Part shown: positions 36,518 to 45,342 of the stretch, piece after piece | Position numbering within the stretch: position 1 is the first letter of the stretch | Layout of the letters: each line of letters begins with the position of its first letter | Origin: DASTDH01 sp035601575 | Lineage (GTDB): Bacteria > Verrucomicrobiota > Verrucomicrobiia > Chthoniobacterales > JAFAMB01 | DNA length: 64,000 nt | Reading direction: 5' to 3' | Assembly: GCA_035601575.1 (NCBI GenBank) | Contig: DATNNZ010000323.1 | Coordinates: forward strand, 9,200 to 73,199 | Made by a program: the position numbers and the translations under genes | Notes under the pieces: model-generated | What the model was told of the DNA's origin: nothing | The model's input: the letters and a program-made list of their open reading frames with translations, nothing else | Databases searched by the model: none

Positions 36518-37420
36518 TCACAAGATCGTCGGGACCCCTTCTCTCAAAATCTTGACGGCGTCTTCGAGTTGATGTTGTTGCACTTGGCGGCGCAATCTCT
36601 CCAGAGGCTCGTGCAACGGCTCATAGCTGAGACGAAAAGAGCCATAGTGCATCGGTACCATATACTTCGCTCCAAGTTCTCGGAACGCTCGGACTGCTTC
36701 CTCCGGATTCATGTGTACCTCCCGGCGGCTAGGCGGCTCGTAAGCGCCGATCGGCAAAAGCGCAATTTCGACCGGAAGACGCGCACCAATTTTTTTGAAT
36801 CCAGCGAAGTAAGCACTATCACCGCAATGAAAAACCGTCCGCTGCCCCAACCGAAGGTGAAAGCCACCGAACCCGCGGTGGCGGTCGTGGAGGACGCGAG
36901 CGCCCCAGTGATGGCATGGCGTGAGAGTGATAGTTACGTCGCCAATATCGAGATGTTCCCATTCGCGTAGTTCATGCACTCGATCAAACCCAAGATCATG
37001 GACCAAATTCCCGACCCCTTGCGGCACCACGATCGGCTGGGCAGAGGCAACCCGGCGCAACGTGCGCCGATCCAGATGATCGAAATGAGCGTGCGTAACC
37101 AAGACCAAATCGATCGCGGGCAGGTGATCAATTCGGATTCCGGGTCGACGGATTCGCTTTATCACTTTAAGCCAGAGCGACCAGATCGGATCTACCAGAA
37201 TGTTGAGTCCGCGCCAACTGATCAAGAATGAAGCGTGCCCGATCCAGGTGAGGCAAAGATCTTCTCCCTGCAAATTTGGGAACAGCGGTCGTGCCGGTCT
37301 CCCTTGGCGTCGGGTGAAAAGGGAAGGAACGTATACCTCGGTGAAAAAGTTCCTTCGCAGCCAACCCTTGCCCGGTCGAAGGCCGACTCGGTGACCATCT
37401 TTCCTCAACTCGGACAACAC
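36518..37420 (-). CDS. Metallo-beta-lactamase-fold hydrolase (NAPE-PLD/UlaG-like)
   Basis: 300 residues from GTG 37420. The metal site motif THAHFDHLD is complete, and further ligands are seen in CHHWGAR, FHCGDSAYF and VPMHYGSF. The pattern WIGHASFLISWRGLNILVDPIW is typical of the NAPE-PLD/UlaG branch of the fold. A phosphodiesterase acting on lipid or nucleotide substrates is possible. The start is the weakest point; a GTG is used. Confidence 0.85.
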   Translation of the reverse strand: MLSELRKDGHRVGLRPGKGWLRRNFFTEVYVPSLFTRRQGRPARPLFPNLQGEDLCLTWIGHASFLISWRGLNILVDPIWSLWLKVIKRIRRPGIRIDHLPAIDLVLVTHAHFDHLDRRTLRRVASAQPIVVPQGVGNLVHDLGFDRVHELREWEHLDIGDVTITLTPCHHWGARVLHDRHRGFGGFHLRLGQRTVFHCGDSAYFAGFKKIGARLPVEIALLPIGAYEPPSRREVHMNPEEAVRAFRELGAKYMVPMHYGSFRLSYEPLHEPLERLRRQVQQHQLEDAVKILREGVPTIL

Positions 37421-37479
37421 AACACTTCTCTAGAGTTTCTCTCTGCAAATGGCAAATCACGCTTTAGCAGAAATCGGCA

Positions 37480-37863
37480 TCACTGGGTTGGGATACGCAT
37501 CTCGAAGCGAGGAATTCGAGTGATAAAAGGCTGGCCAGCTTCGTCGACTCCCAGGAATGCGCCTTCGGCCACGCTGTCGCTCCCGATCACGTGATAGCTG
37601 TTGTAAGAAAATTGCTCGCCCGGACCGAGCCGGGGAAATTGGCCGACGACACCATCTCCCTCTACGACTATCTTGCAGCCCTGGCGATCGGTAACAACCC
37701 ATTTGCGACCACGAATAAAAACAGTCTCGGTCGAACGATTGTGAATCGTAATGAAATAGACAAACGGAAAAGGCCGATCTGGCGGCGCTTCCAGAGTGGA
37801 AACATAGACCACTTTATCGATCGACACATCGACGCCGGCTAGTTCGCGAAATCCGGAGTTCAT
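37480..37863 (-). CDS. apaG: ApaG domain protein
   Basis: 127 residues with the ApaG immunoglobulin-like fold: FPFVYFITIHNRSTETVFIRGRKWVV, then FPRLGPGEQFSYNSYHVI. ApaG binds divalent metal or phosphate compounds in some species; its exact role is uncertain. It is divergent from thiD, with 30 bases between starts. Confidence 0.88.
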   Translation of the reverse strand: MNSGFRELAGVDVSIDKVVYVSTLEAPPDRPFPFVYFITIHNRSTETVFIRGRKWVVTDRQGCKIVVEGDGVVGQFPRLGPGEQFSYNSYHVIGSDSVAEGAFLGVDEAGQPFITRIPRFEMRIPTQ

Positions 37864-37893
37864 GTTCTTTTCGCGTTCATTTCACTAAATGCT

Positions 37894-38691
37894 ATGGAAA
37901 CACCGGTGGTCATTTCTATCGCTGGATCCGACAATTCCGCCGGAGCAGGTATTCAAGCAGATCTTAAGACATTTACGTACTTCAAAGTGTTTGGCCAGAC
38001 CGTGGTAACTTGTGTAGTTGCAGAGGTTCCCGGCCGAGTAGCAGCTATCCAGCCGATTGATCCGAAAATCGTAAAGGAACAACTCAACCTCAGCCTTCAA
38101 TATTTTCCGGTTCGGGCCATGAAAACCGGGATGCTGTATTCCGCCGAAATCATTCGAACGGTATGCGATGTAATCGAGTCGCTTCCGACCAAATCACGAC
38201 CATGCCTGGTTGTGGATCCGGTAATGGTTGCATCTTCTGGTGACCTGCTGTTGCAGCCGGATGCGGTAGCACTTTATCGGGACCGGCTGATTCCGCTAGC
38301 GACCATAGTCACGCCAAACCTTCATGAAGCGAGCACACTCGCGAATCGAGCAGTTAGGAACATTGAGGAACTCGAGCAGGTCGCCTGTTCTTTAGCCAAA
38401 CAATACCAGGTCGCCTTTCTGGTGAAAGGCGGGCACCTGCGTGGAACTGAGGCCACCGATGTTCTTGTTATCGGCACACGGATCAGGAGATACAGCGCGC
38501 CATTTCAGGCTGACCGTTCAACCCATGGTACCGGCTGCGCGCTCTCCGCTGCCGTTACTGCCAATCTGGCACTAGGAAACTCCATGGAGGAGGCAATCCA
38601 GGCCGGCAAAGCCTTTATCAGCCACGCGATAGCCGAATCTTTGCGTTGGGAAACCCCATGCGGGCCGATCGCGGCGCTAAGGCACTGGTAA
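37894..38691 (+). CDS. thiD: Hydroxymethylpyrimidine/phosphomethylpyrimidine kinase ThiD
   Basis: 265 residues. ThiD phosphorylates HMP twice in thiamine synthesis. The start SIAGSDNSAGAGIQADLKTF is the family signature; the C-terminal THGTGCALSAAVTANLA holds the anion hole and catalytic Cys (GTGC). No thiamine riboswitch was recognised in the 30 bases upstream, and no other thi gene is adjacent. Confidence 0.95.
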   Translation: METPVVISIAGSDNSAGAGIQADLKTFTYFKVFGQTVVTCVVAEVPGRVAAIQPIDPKIVKEQLNLSLQYFPVRAMKTGMLYSAEIIRTVCDVIESLPTKSRPCLVVDPVMVASSGDLLLQPDAVALYRDRLIPLATIVTPNLHEASTLANRAVRNIEELEQVACSLAKQYQVAFLVKGGHLRGTEATDVLVIGTRIRRYSAPFQADRSTHGTGCALSAAVTANLALGNSMEEAIQAGKAFISHAIAESLRWETPCGPIAALRHW

Positions 38692-38774
38692 CAAGGGAGA
38701 AGCCGGAAGCCATCGGGCCTTGAACCGAGTGACTCTCTGTGCCAGTCTCCCCCTTCATTTCAAAAACGGCTTAC

Positions 38775-39533
38775 ATGCAGCGACGCATCCTCTTCCTCCT
38801 GGCACTCCTCATTTTAACCGGCTGCGGCCATCATCGTCATCGAGATAAAGGTTCGGTTCCTGCCGGGCCGCGGGAGACCACCGTGCAGTTCTTCGGGCAC
38901 TGTTGTTTTCTGGTCTCCTCGTCGTTAGGGATTAACATCCTGATCGATCCATTCAACCCAAACCTCCTCAATTATCCAGTTAAGGAAGGCTCGATCCCGA
39001 CAGATATCGTCCTGGTGACGCATGAAGATGAGAGTGCCAATGATACCGATTTAGCTGCCGGTTCACCGCAAATCCTACGAAGCACGATGGCTGCCGGCGT
39101 GAATCGAGCCAACGGCGTCCTCATTCGAGGAGTTCGCACCAGCTCGGAAAACCTCGCGGCGGTGAATCGGCTCAACGTAGCTTATGTCTGGTCCATGGAC
39201 GGTGTTCGATTCTGTCACCTCGGAGCTATTGAAGATCCAATTACCGTCTCCGAGGCCTTGAACATCGGGCATGTCGATGTCCTTTTCTTTCCCGTCGGTG
39301 GTCCGCAAAGTTTCACTGACGACAAAAGAAAACTCACGATCGAGCGTTTACAACCGCGAGTGATCGTCCCGATGATGTATTCTACCGCTTACTCTTCTAA
39401 GGTCCCATTGCGCGGATTAGGCGAATGGCTATCGCGGCAATCGAATGTGGTCCGGTTCAATTCGAACAAGTTCACAATTTCTGCTTCCTTGCTCCCGTCC
39501 ACCCCGAGCGTCTACGTGCCGGGGGTTCGTTAA
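38775..39533 (+). CDS. Lipoprotein with degenerate metallo-beta-lactamase fold
   Basis: 252 residues from ATG 38775. Lipoprotein signal with lipobox LILTGC. The body follows the UlaG-like MBL fold: VQFFGHCCFLVSSSLGINILIDPF, then IVLVTHEDESAND where the metal motif THxHxDH should be. Only the first His remains there; a later PMMYSTAYSS replaces the usual HYG. Metal-dependent catalysis is therefore doubtful, and a binding role is possible. purD starts eight bases after its stop, so they may be co-transcribed. Confidence 0.7.
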   Translation: MQRRILFLLALLILTGCGHHRHRDKGSVPAGPRETTVQFFGHCCFLVSSSLGINILIDPFNPNLLNYPVKEGSIPTDIVLVTHEDESANDTDLAAGSPQILRSTMAAGVNRANGVLIRGVRTSSENLAAVNRLNVAYVWSMDGVRFCHLGAIEDPITVSEALNIGHVDVLFFPVGGPQSFTDDKRKLTIERLQPRVIVPMMYSTAYSSKVPLRGLGEWLSRQSNVVRFNSNKFTISASLLPSTPSVYVPGVR

Positions 39534-39541
39534 CTGAATTG

Positions 39542-40807
39542 ATGAAGATTCTGGTGATTGGCGGCGGGGCGCGTGAGCATGCGCTGGCATGGAAACTACA
39601 ACAATCGCCAAAGGCGAAAAAAATTTACGTCGCTCCGGGAAACGCCGGAACGAGACAGGTAGCGCAGAATGTGCCCATTCCGGCTAGCGAATCGGAACAG
39701 CTCCTACAATTTGCTCTGGTTGAGCAGATTGATCTGACGGTAGTCGGACCGGATGATGTGTTGGCCGGTGGCATTGTTGACCGTTTCCAGGCGCGTGATC
39801 TACGAATTTTTGGACCAATTCAGCGAGCGGCCCGGCTGGAGTCTTCGAAGAGTTTTGCCAAGGGTTTCATGGAAAGGCACGGAATCCCTACCGCTCGGTT
39901 CACGCGGTGCGAGTCGATCCAAACAGCTACCGATGCTCTGGCAAATTATTCCTATCCGGTTGTGATCAAGGCGGACGGGCTGGCGCTCGGCAAGGGTGTG
40001 ACAATTGCTCGCGATCGATCCGAAGCCGAACGAGCAATCGACGCTATGATGCAAAAAAAACAATTTGGGGCTGCTGGCGAACGACTGGTGATTGAAGAGT
40101 ATCTGCGCGGCTTCGAATGTTCGATCCATGCCCTGATCGACGGTACAAACTATCTTCTTTTTCCATCGGCCAAGGATCACAAGACTCTTTATGCCGATGA
40201 TCAGGGCCCGAACACCGGTGGAATGGGCACAATAAGCCCTTCGCCCGCGATAACCGCAGCTCAGATGAAGGAGATCGAAGCAAAGATTCTCCGGCCTTTC
40301 ATGCGAGGGATTCGAGACGAAGAACTGGATTTCCGAGGGCTACTTTTCCCAGGACTCATGCTCACCCGAGACGGCCCAATAGTATTGGAATTTAACTGTC
40401 GTTTCGGGGATCCCGAAACTCAAGCGTTCCTGCCTCGGCTACAAGCAGATCTGGTAGACCTATTGGAAGCGACGATCGATCAACGGTTAGACACGATATC
40501 GTTATCATGGAGTTCCCAGTCTACGGTTTGCGTGGTCTTGGCATCCGCAGGCTATCCAGCCCGTTATGAAACCGGCAAAACCATTCGTGGACTAGACCGC
40601 GTGGAATCGCTGGGAGGAGTTACCGTATTCCACGCCGGCACTAAGGTGACGGATGATAAGATACTGACTGCTGGTGGGCGCGTCCTTTCAGTGGTCGGTT
40701 TGGGCGAGACCCTCCCGCGAGCGAGGGAAATCGCCTATGGAGCGGCGGCAAAGATCGAATTCGAAGGAAAATATTTCCGACCAGATATTGGCAGCACGCA
40801 ACTTTAG
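39542..40807 (+). CDS. purD: Phosphoribosylamine-glycine ligase PurD
   Basis: 421 residues from ATG 39542; the open frame extends upstream over the lipoprotein gene, but the family start is MKILVIGGGAREHALAWKL. PurD is the ATP-grasp ligase of the second purine step. Signatures: VIKADGLALGKGV (ATP-grasp lysine), GPNTGGMGTISP, and VLEFNCRFGDPETQ (metal ligands). It is in its own group with the following S41-like gene 18 bases downstream, away from purH. Confidence 0.96.
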   Translation: MKILVIGGGAREHALAWKLQQSPKAKKIYVAPGNAGTRQVAQNVPIPASESEQLLQFALVEQIDLTVVGPDDVLAGGIVDRFQARDLRIFGPIQRAARLESSKSFAKGFMERHGIPTARFTRCESIQTATDALANYSYPVVIKADGLALGKGVTIARDRSEAERAIDAMMQKKQFGAAGERLVIEEYLRGFECSIHALIDGTNYLLFPSAKDHKTLYADDQGPNTGGMGTISPSPAITAAQMKEIEAKILRPFMRGIRDEELDFRGLLFPGLMLTRDGPIVLEFNCRFGDPETQAFLPRLQADLVDLLEATIDQRLDTISLSWSSQSTVCVVLASAGYPARYETGKTIRGLDRVESLGGVTVFHAGTKVTDDKILTAGGRVLSVVGLGETLPRAREIAYGAAAKIEFEGKYFRPDIGSTQL

Positions 40808-40825
40808 CACCATAGCAAGACCGAG

Positions 40826-41920
40826 ATGTTTGCAATAAAGTCGATTTCGATTTGGACCCTGATTGTTAGCGCGCTCGTTGCGCTGCACGCTCAATCGTCT
40901 GCGGCCAGCGCCACTGCCAGTACAACGCCAGAACGGGAACGAGCAATTTCTGCAACGAAAACCTTAGTCGACCAGCTCGGACCTACTCAACTCCAAGAAA
41001 TTCTCAGCCAACTGCGCACCAATTATGTTGACCCTACCGCCGTGAACACGCAGGCCCTCGATCAAGCCGCATTGATCGAGTTGCTCTCGAAACTCGGGCC
41101 GGGAGTCCGATTGCGGCTAAGAACTGAACTCGAGAAGCCGACCACGGCTCGCCCTTTTCGAAGCGAAATATTGAATGACCATTTCGGATATATCCGATGC
41201 GGCACTCTCAATCAAAATACCTTGGTTAAGCTCGACGATGCTTTAGGGACATTTCGCAACCAAAACGCGCGAGGCGTGATCGTGGATCTCCGTGCAACTC
41301 CCGAGAGCACCGATTATGATTTGGCGGGTGAGTTTGTCAGCCGGTTTGTGATTAAAGGCACCTTGGCATATCGGATCGTCGGCACCAAAGCGAATCAGGA
41401 GCGCTCTTTTTCATCAACCCTGGATCCTTTGTATCAGGGCCCATTGGCCGTCCTCGTCGATCAAGAAACGGCCGGTGCAACGGAAGTCATTGCGGCGGCG
41501 CTCAAGGTTAAAGCGCATGCGTTGTTAATCGGCCAAAAGACCAGCGGTAGCGCGGCCGAGTATCAGAACTCCCCAATCGGCAACAATCTGTTGCTTGCTA
41601 TCGCGGTCACTCAAGTCCAAGTACCCGAGTATCCGGCTATTTTTCCGAACGGCGTCCAGCCAGACATTTCGGTTTCACAATCAGTGGATCAAGAGCATTC
41701 CGTTTTGGCTGAAACTGACGATCAATCCAGTGCGCCTTTCATCACCGATGAGCCACGCCAGCACCTGAACGAGGCAGCGTTGGTAGCCGGTACCAATCCC
41801 GAACTTGACGCCTACGAGGCCCAACAATCGGGACCGACACCGGCAGCAAAGCCAAAAGACCCGATACTGCAACGTGCCGTCGACTTCTTGATCACGGTGA
41901 ATCTGTACAAACCGCGGTAA
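40826..41920 (+). CDS. S41 family peptidase homologue lacking the catalytic Ser and Lys
   Basis: 364 residues with an N-terminal signal peptide (IWTLIVSALVALHAQSSA). The core follows the C-terminal-processing protease fold: FGYIRCGTLNQNT, ARGVIVDLRATPES, LAVLVDQETAGATEVIAAAL, LLIGQKTSGSA. In active members the loop reads TASASE and the later motif TFGKG. Here the nucleophile position is Gly217 and the general-base Lys position is Ser242. There is no PDZ domain. It is probably a periplasmic, non-catalytic scaffold. The tail after about 290 is Pro/Ala-rich. Confidence 0.8.
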   Translation: MFAIKSISIWTLIVSALVALHAQSSAASATASTTPERERAISATKTLVDQLGPTQLQEILSQLRTNYVDPTAVNTQALDQAALIELLSKLGPGVRLRLRTELEKPTTARPFRSEILNDHFGYIRCGTLNQNTLVKLDDALGTFRNQNARGVIVDLRATPESTDYDLAGEFVSRFVIKGTLAYRIVGTKANQERSFSSTLDPLYQGPLAVLVDQETAGATEVIAAALKVKAHALLIGQKTSGSAAEYQNSPIGNNLLLAIAVTQVQVPEYPAIFPNGVQPDISVSQSVDQEHSVLAETDDQSSAPFITDEPRQHLNEAALVAGTNPELDAYEAQQSGPTPAAKPKDPILQRAVDFLITVNLYKPR

Positions 41921-41950
41921 TTGGATCTCAGGCAAAGACGCGAAGGCTGC

Positions 41951-41987
41951 GCCTGATCCTCCTGGCTAAGGGAGCCTGGCATCAGGC
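41951..41987. terminator. Hairpin between convergent S41-like and squalene synthase genes
   Basis: GCCTGAT at 41951-41957 pairs with ATCAGGC at 41981-41987, with CTCC/GGAG pairing inside. It lies between two convergent stops and is a plausible bidirectional terminator without a T-tract. Confidence 0.4.
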
Positions 41988-42030
41988 TACCGTCTAGCCG
42001 TGTTAGCGTGAGATTTTCTCGAAGTGAGCC

Positions 42031-43017
42031 TTAGCGCGATCTTTCCGGGCCGATAAGTCCAAACTTCGACCCGATCAGCTTGGCCGCGAATGGAACCAAT
42101 GCGGCGATGGATGAGAGAATCATGAGCCAATAGACTTCGGGCCGGCCGATCTTCGCACCGATCACGCCGGATCCATCTAGTTGGCATAGCGTCCGAGCCC
42201 CGATCAGCACCGGCAATGCGCAAGCAAAACGAACCCGAACAGGACGAACCGCACAAACATATGCCCAGGCAGAGCGCAAATATTGGCAAGCGCGGCCATG
42301 GCACTCGAGAAAAAGCGGGCGAGCAAGTTCTACGTTCTCTTTCAGCCTGTGTGCGTCATCCACCGGCAGGTACGATCTTCCATTGGCAATATCGGTGGGG
42401 AAATCTCGCAAGATATTAACCAGTTGCAGGCCCTTCCCAAACTCCGTGCCGAGACGTTCCAATTCGGATTTTGCAATTCTTGAATAGGAGGACCATTCGA
42501 GCGCACAAAGCCTTGTCCAAAATTCTCCGACCGAACCTGCGACCAGATAGGTGTATTCTTCCAGCTCATCGGCGTTGCGAAGCGCGTGCCGCGAATCAGC
42601 CATTTCGAATCGCTCGATATCTAGCCTTTGGCCTTGGACTATTTTGCCGAGCACGTCTTGCACCAATACTTGATGGCTGGGAACAAGGCTGCGCGCATAG
42701 GCTACCAACGACATCAGCTGCTTTAATAGCTCCTTTTCGGCACCTTGCGGTTGCGCATCGACGCAAAGCGAAACCCTCTGAGCGAGATCAATGGTCGGTC
42801 CATAAAGCGCCGTCAAGACGGCGTCCAAAGTTTCGAGTCGATATCTCGGCTCAAACTTATTGGTGTCAGCAATGGTATCAGAGGCTCGGGCCAGCAAGTA
42901 TCCGATTGCTATTGCCGGGCGTATTCGCGATGGCAGGAATCGGATACTGAGATAGAATGACCGCGAGACGCGTTTGAGTAACGGGAACAACCCTGAATCT
43001 GACGGGGGAAAGGTCAA
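42031..43017 (-). CDS. Squalene/phytoene synthase family protein
   Basis: 328 residues. The family joins two prenyl diphosphates head to head. Both metal-binding Asp motifs are visible: ARASDTIAD near the start and ILRDFPTDI near the middle. SRSFYLSIRFLP is the typical opening. Two hydrophobic helices end the protein, so it may be membrane-anchored like bacterial squalene synthases. The gene start overlaps the stop of the DUF362 gene (ATGA), so the two are coupled. No hpn or crt genes are nearby to tell squalene from phytoene. Confidence 0.88.
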   Translation of the reverse strand: MTFPPSDSGLFPLLKRVSRSFYLSIRFLPSRIRPAIAIGYLLARASDTIADTNKFEPRYRLETLDAVLTALYGPTIDLAQRVSLCVDAQPQGAEKELLKQLMSLVAYARSLVPSHQVLVQDVLGKIVQGQRLDIERFEMADSRHALRNADELEEYTYLVAGSVGEFWTRLCALEWSSYSRIAKSELERLGTEFGKGLQLVNILRDFPTDIANGRSYLPVDDAHRLKENVELARPLFLECHGRACQYLRSAWAYVCAVRPVRVRFACALPVLIGARTLCQLDGSGVIGAKIGRPEVYWLMILSSIAALVPFAAKLIGSKFGLIGPERSR

Positions 43018-44138
43018 GGGTTACGCCGATCTCGGATGTCGATCTTGGCCAAATCGGAATTGCCAATCTGGTATTGGCCGGCAGTCTGAATATATTTCGC
43101 AATCTTAGATGCCGGATCCATCTTAGCCTGCACCCTCCAGCCATCTAGTTGCTTCGCAGCAACCGCGTCTAAGGCCACCGGATCCTTGCTGGCATAAATG
43201 GTCCCGAATTGAACCGCGTAGTTGGTGTCCCCAAACGGCGCTCCCGCATAGAGCGCAACCAAACCGTCCATGATATGCAAAACTACTTTCTCGCTAACGC
43301 GGGGATCAGCGTACATCTCGGCGATCTCCGGATCACCATGGACGGGTTCGTCTATCAATCGACGCCAGTTATCGACATTCTGCACGGTCATGTTGTAGAG
43401 CGCTCCTGATAAGCCGCAGTACACGTTATCCGAAAGCACCGGCACATTGATTACTTTCGTGACTACCTTGGAAAGCACGAGGCTCAAATGGCTCTCATTG
43501 CTCATATTTGCCATGGAGAATTTCTTATTCTTTTCGTCTCCGTTGTGCTCGGTTTTGAGATTCAACCGAGGTTTACCCACAAATAAGAGATCACCGTAAA
43601 TCAGGCGACCCGTCACCGGAGAACTAAGCGCAACCTGCGGATCATAGTTGTCTTCGTTCCACATCACCCGATAACTGCCCCTGTGAAAATGGAACCCGGC
43701 CCGCTTCAAAAGTTTCGCTTCGCGATCCCAGACAACAATATTTTCAGGCGGAACACCGGCTTGGCGAAGGCCATCGATAATTGTCTCAACCACCTCCGGA
43801 TGTGTGCTGAACAACGGGGCACCATTAGCGCAGACTTTGATACCGACGATATCACTCGGTTTAACCAGAGACGCCCAAGCAGCAGCCACGGTTGGCTGGC
43901 CGGTAACGCTGGTAACCACCTCGTCCACCATGCGCCGGACCTCTGAAACGTTCACTTTATAATCGTAGATCGCATCTGAGCTGCCTGTCCGATAGACAAT
44001 GGAACGCGTCGGCAAAGGCGTCGGAGTCACTTCCGCCGTTGGAAGCGAAGAGGGGCCGGGCTCAGACGTTTGTGCCGTTGCGACAAGAATTCCCGAGCTC
44101 AGCAAACTGACCAGTACTGTCACGACAACTCTGATCAC
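43014..44138 (-). CDS. DUF362 domain secreted protein
   Basis: 374 residues with a signal peptide (VVVTVLVSLLSSGILVATAQ). DUF362 features: KPSDIVGIKVCANGAPLFST, a VVETIIDGLRQAGV helix, and SNESHLSLVLSKVVTKVINVPVL. The family often occurs with ferredoxin or iron-sulfur domains, which are absent here. The function is not known. It overlaps the squalene/phytoene synthase gene by four bases, an unusual partner that suggests a link to isoprenoid metabolism. Confidence 0.8.
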   Translation of the reverse strand: MIRVVVTVLVSLLSSGILVATAQTSEPGPSSLPTAEVTPTPLPTRSIVYRTGSSDAIYDYKVNVSEVRRMVDEVVTSVTGQPTVAAAWASLVKPSDIVGIKVCANGAPLFSTHPEVVETIIDGLRQAGVPPENIVVWDREAKLLKRAGFHFHRGSYRVMWNEDNYDPQVALSSPVTGRLIYGDLLFVGKPRLNLKTEHNGDEKNKKFSMANMSNESHLSLVLSKVVTKVINVPVLSDNVYCGLSGALYNMTVQNVDNWRRLIDEPVHGDPEIAEMYADPRVSEKVVLHIMDGLVALYAGAPFGDTNYAVQFGTIYASKDPVALDAVAAKQLDGWRVQAKMDPASKIAKYIQTAGQYQIGNSDLAKIDIRDRRNP

Positions 44139-44232
44139 GAGGGAGGTTTAGCCTTGAACTGTTGCGAAAGCAAAGCAGGATTTAGCAGCCCGTTGGACTT
44201 GAAGTCGAGCGGCATGTTAGTTTGAGTTTTAA

Positions 44233-45342
44233 ATGAGACACCTGCGAGGGATACAACACCTTTATGTCCACATCCCCTTCTGTCCAAAAATCTGTCCCTA
44301 CTGCAGCTTCTATAAAGAAGCTTCCGATCGAAACAAGGTTCAGGGATTTCTCGATGCGCTGCTGATCGAACTCGATCGCTTCGGTTCTGACCGTCTCTCG
44401 GTTCAAACTATTTTTTTCGGTGGCGGAACCCCATCGGCTTTATCGCCCTCACAGTTAGATTTCCTGCTTAGCGGATTGCGGGACCGTCTGGATCTAACGA
44501 ATCTGACCGAGTGGACCTTGGAAATGAATCCGGCGACGGTTTCGGCGGAGAAAGCGAGCTTACTGCTTTCTCTTGGCGTTAACCGAATCAGCATGGGGGT
44601 TCAGTCCTGGGATTCCGCAATTCTTCAACGCCTCGGACGGGTGCATTCCGGTGCCCAAGCCCGGCGTTCGTACGATATCCTGCGCACCGCTGGATTCGAA
44701 AACGTGAATCTGGATTTGATCTTTGGTGTGCCGGGCCAATCGCGCGAACAATGGATGGAGACGCTGCGCGAAACGGTGGCATTGGGACCAAATCACATCT
44801 CGGCCTATTGCTTGACCTATGAAGAAGACACCGAGTTTTTTCGGCGCTTTCAAACGGGAGAGTTTCGGCAAAATTCCCACGAAGACGCAGAGTTTTTTGC
44901 CGCGACGATGGACTTCCTCAACCAGCAGGGTTTCGCGCAGTACGAGATTTCTAACTACGCACGACCAGAACGCGAATGTTTGCACAATCTCGCCTACTGG
45001 CACGGAAAGGGTTATCTTGGTCTTGGGCCAAGTGCATTCTCCACTGTCGGAGAGCACCGTTGGCAAAATATCGCTGACACGCAAACCTACATCACAGAAA
45101 CCGCGCTGGGAGATTCGACCAGGGTATGCGAAGAGCTTCTGGAGGAAACGACCAGAGAATCGGAACGCGTAATCTTTGGACTGCGAACCAACAACGGAGT
45201 CCTTCGCTCTAAAATCGTGCAGCAAGCAGCAGAACTCGAAGACTTGGAAAGAGCGGGTTACCTTGAAGCCGTCGGTGACTACGTTCGACTTACCAGAGCG
45301 GGCCGTTTGGTCGCCGATGAGATCGGAGCCCTATTCGTGTGA
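44233..45342 (+). CDS. hemW: Radical SAM protein HemW
   Basis: 369 residues. The radical SAM Cys motif reads PFCPKICPYCSF (CxxxCxxC), followed by TIFFGGGTPSAL and the GVNRISMGVQSW block. HemW-type proteins bind heme and are thought to act as heme chaperones, unlike HemN, the coproporphyrinogen dehydrogenase; the short N-terminus without the extra Cys of HemN favours HemW. The next gene overlaps its stop by four bases (GTGA). Confidence 0.9.
   Translation: MRHLRGIQHLYVHIPFCPKICPYCSFYKEASDRNKVQGFLDALLIELDRFGSDRLSVQTIFFGGGTPSALSPSQLDFLLSGLRDRLDLTNLTEWTLEMNPATVSAEKASLLLSLGVNRISMGVQSWDSAILQRLGRVHSGAQARRSYDILRTAGFENVNLDLIFGVPGQSREQWMETLRETVALGPNHISAYCLTYEEDTEFFRRFQTGEFRQNSHEDAEFFAATMDFLNQQGFAQYEISNYARPERECLHNLAYWHGKGYLGLGPSAFSTVGEHRWQNIADTQTYITETALGDSTRVCEELLEETTRESERVIFGLRTNNGVLRSKIVQQAAELEDLERAGYLEAVGDYVRLTRAGRLVADEIGALFV

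Noticed and set aside
37894..38691. Thiamine riboswitch upstream of thiD
   Set aside because: Only 30 bases lie between the divergent apaG and thiD starts, too short for a TPP riboswitch, and no thi-box was seen.
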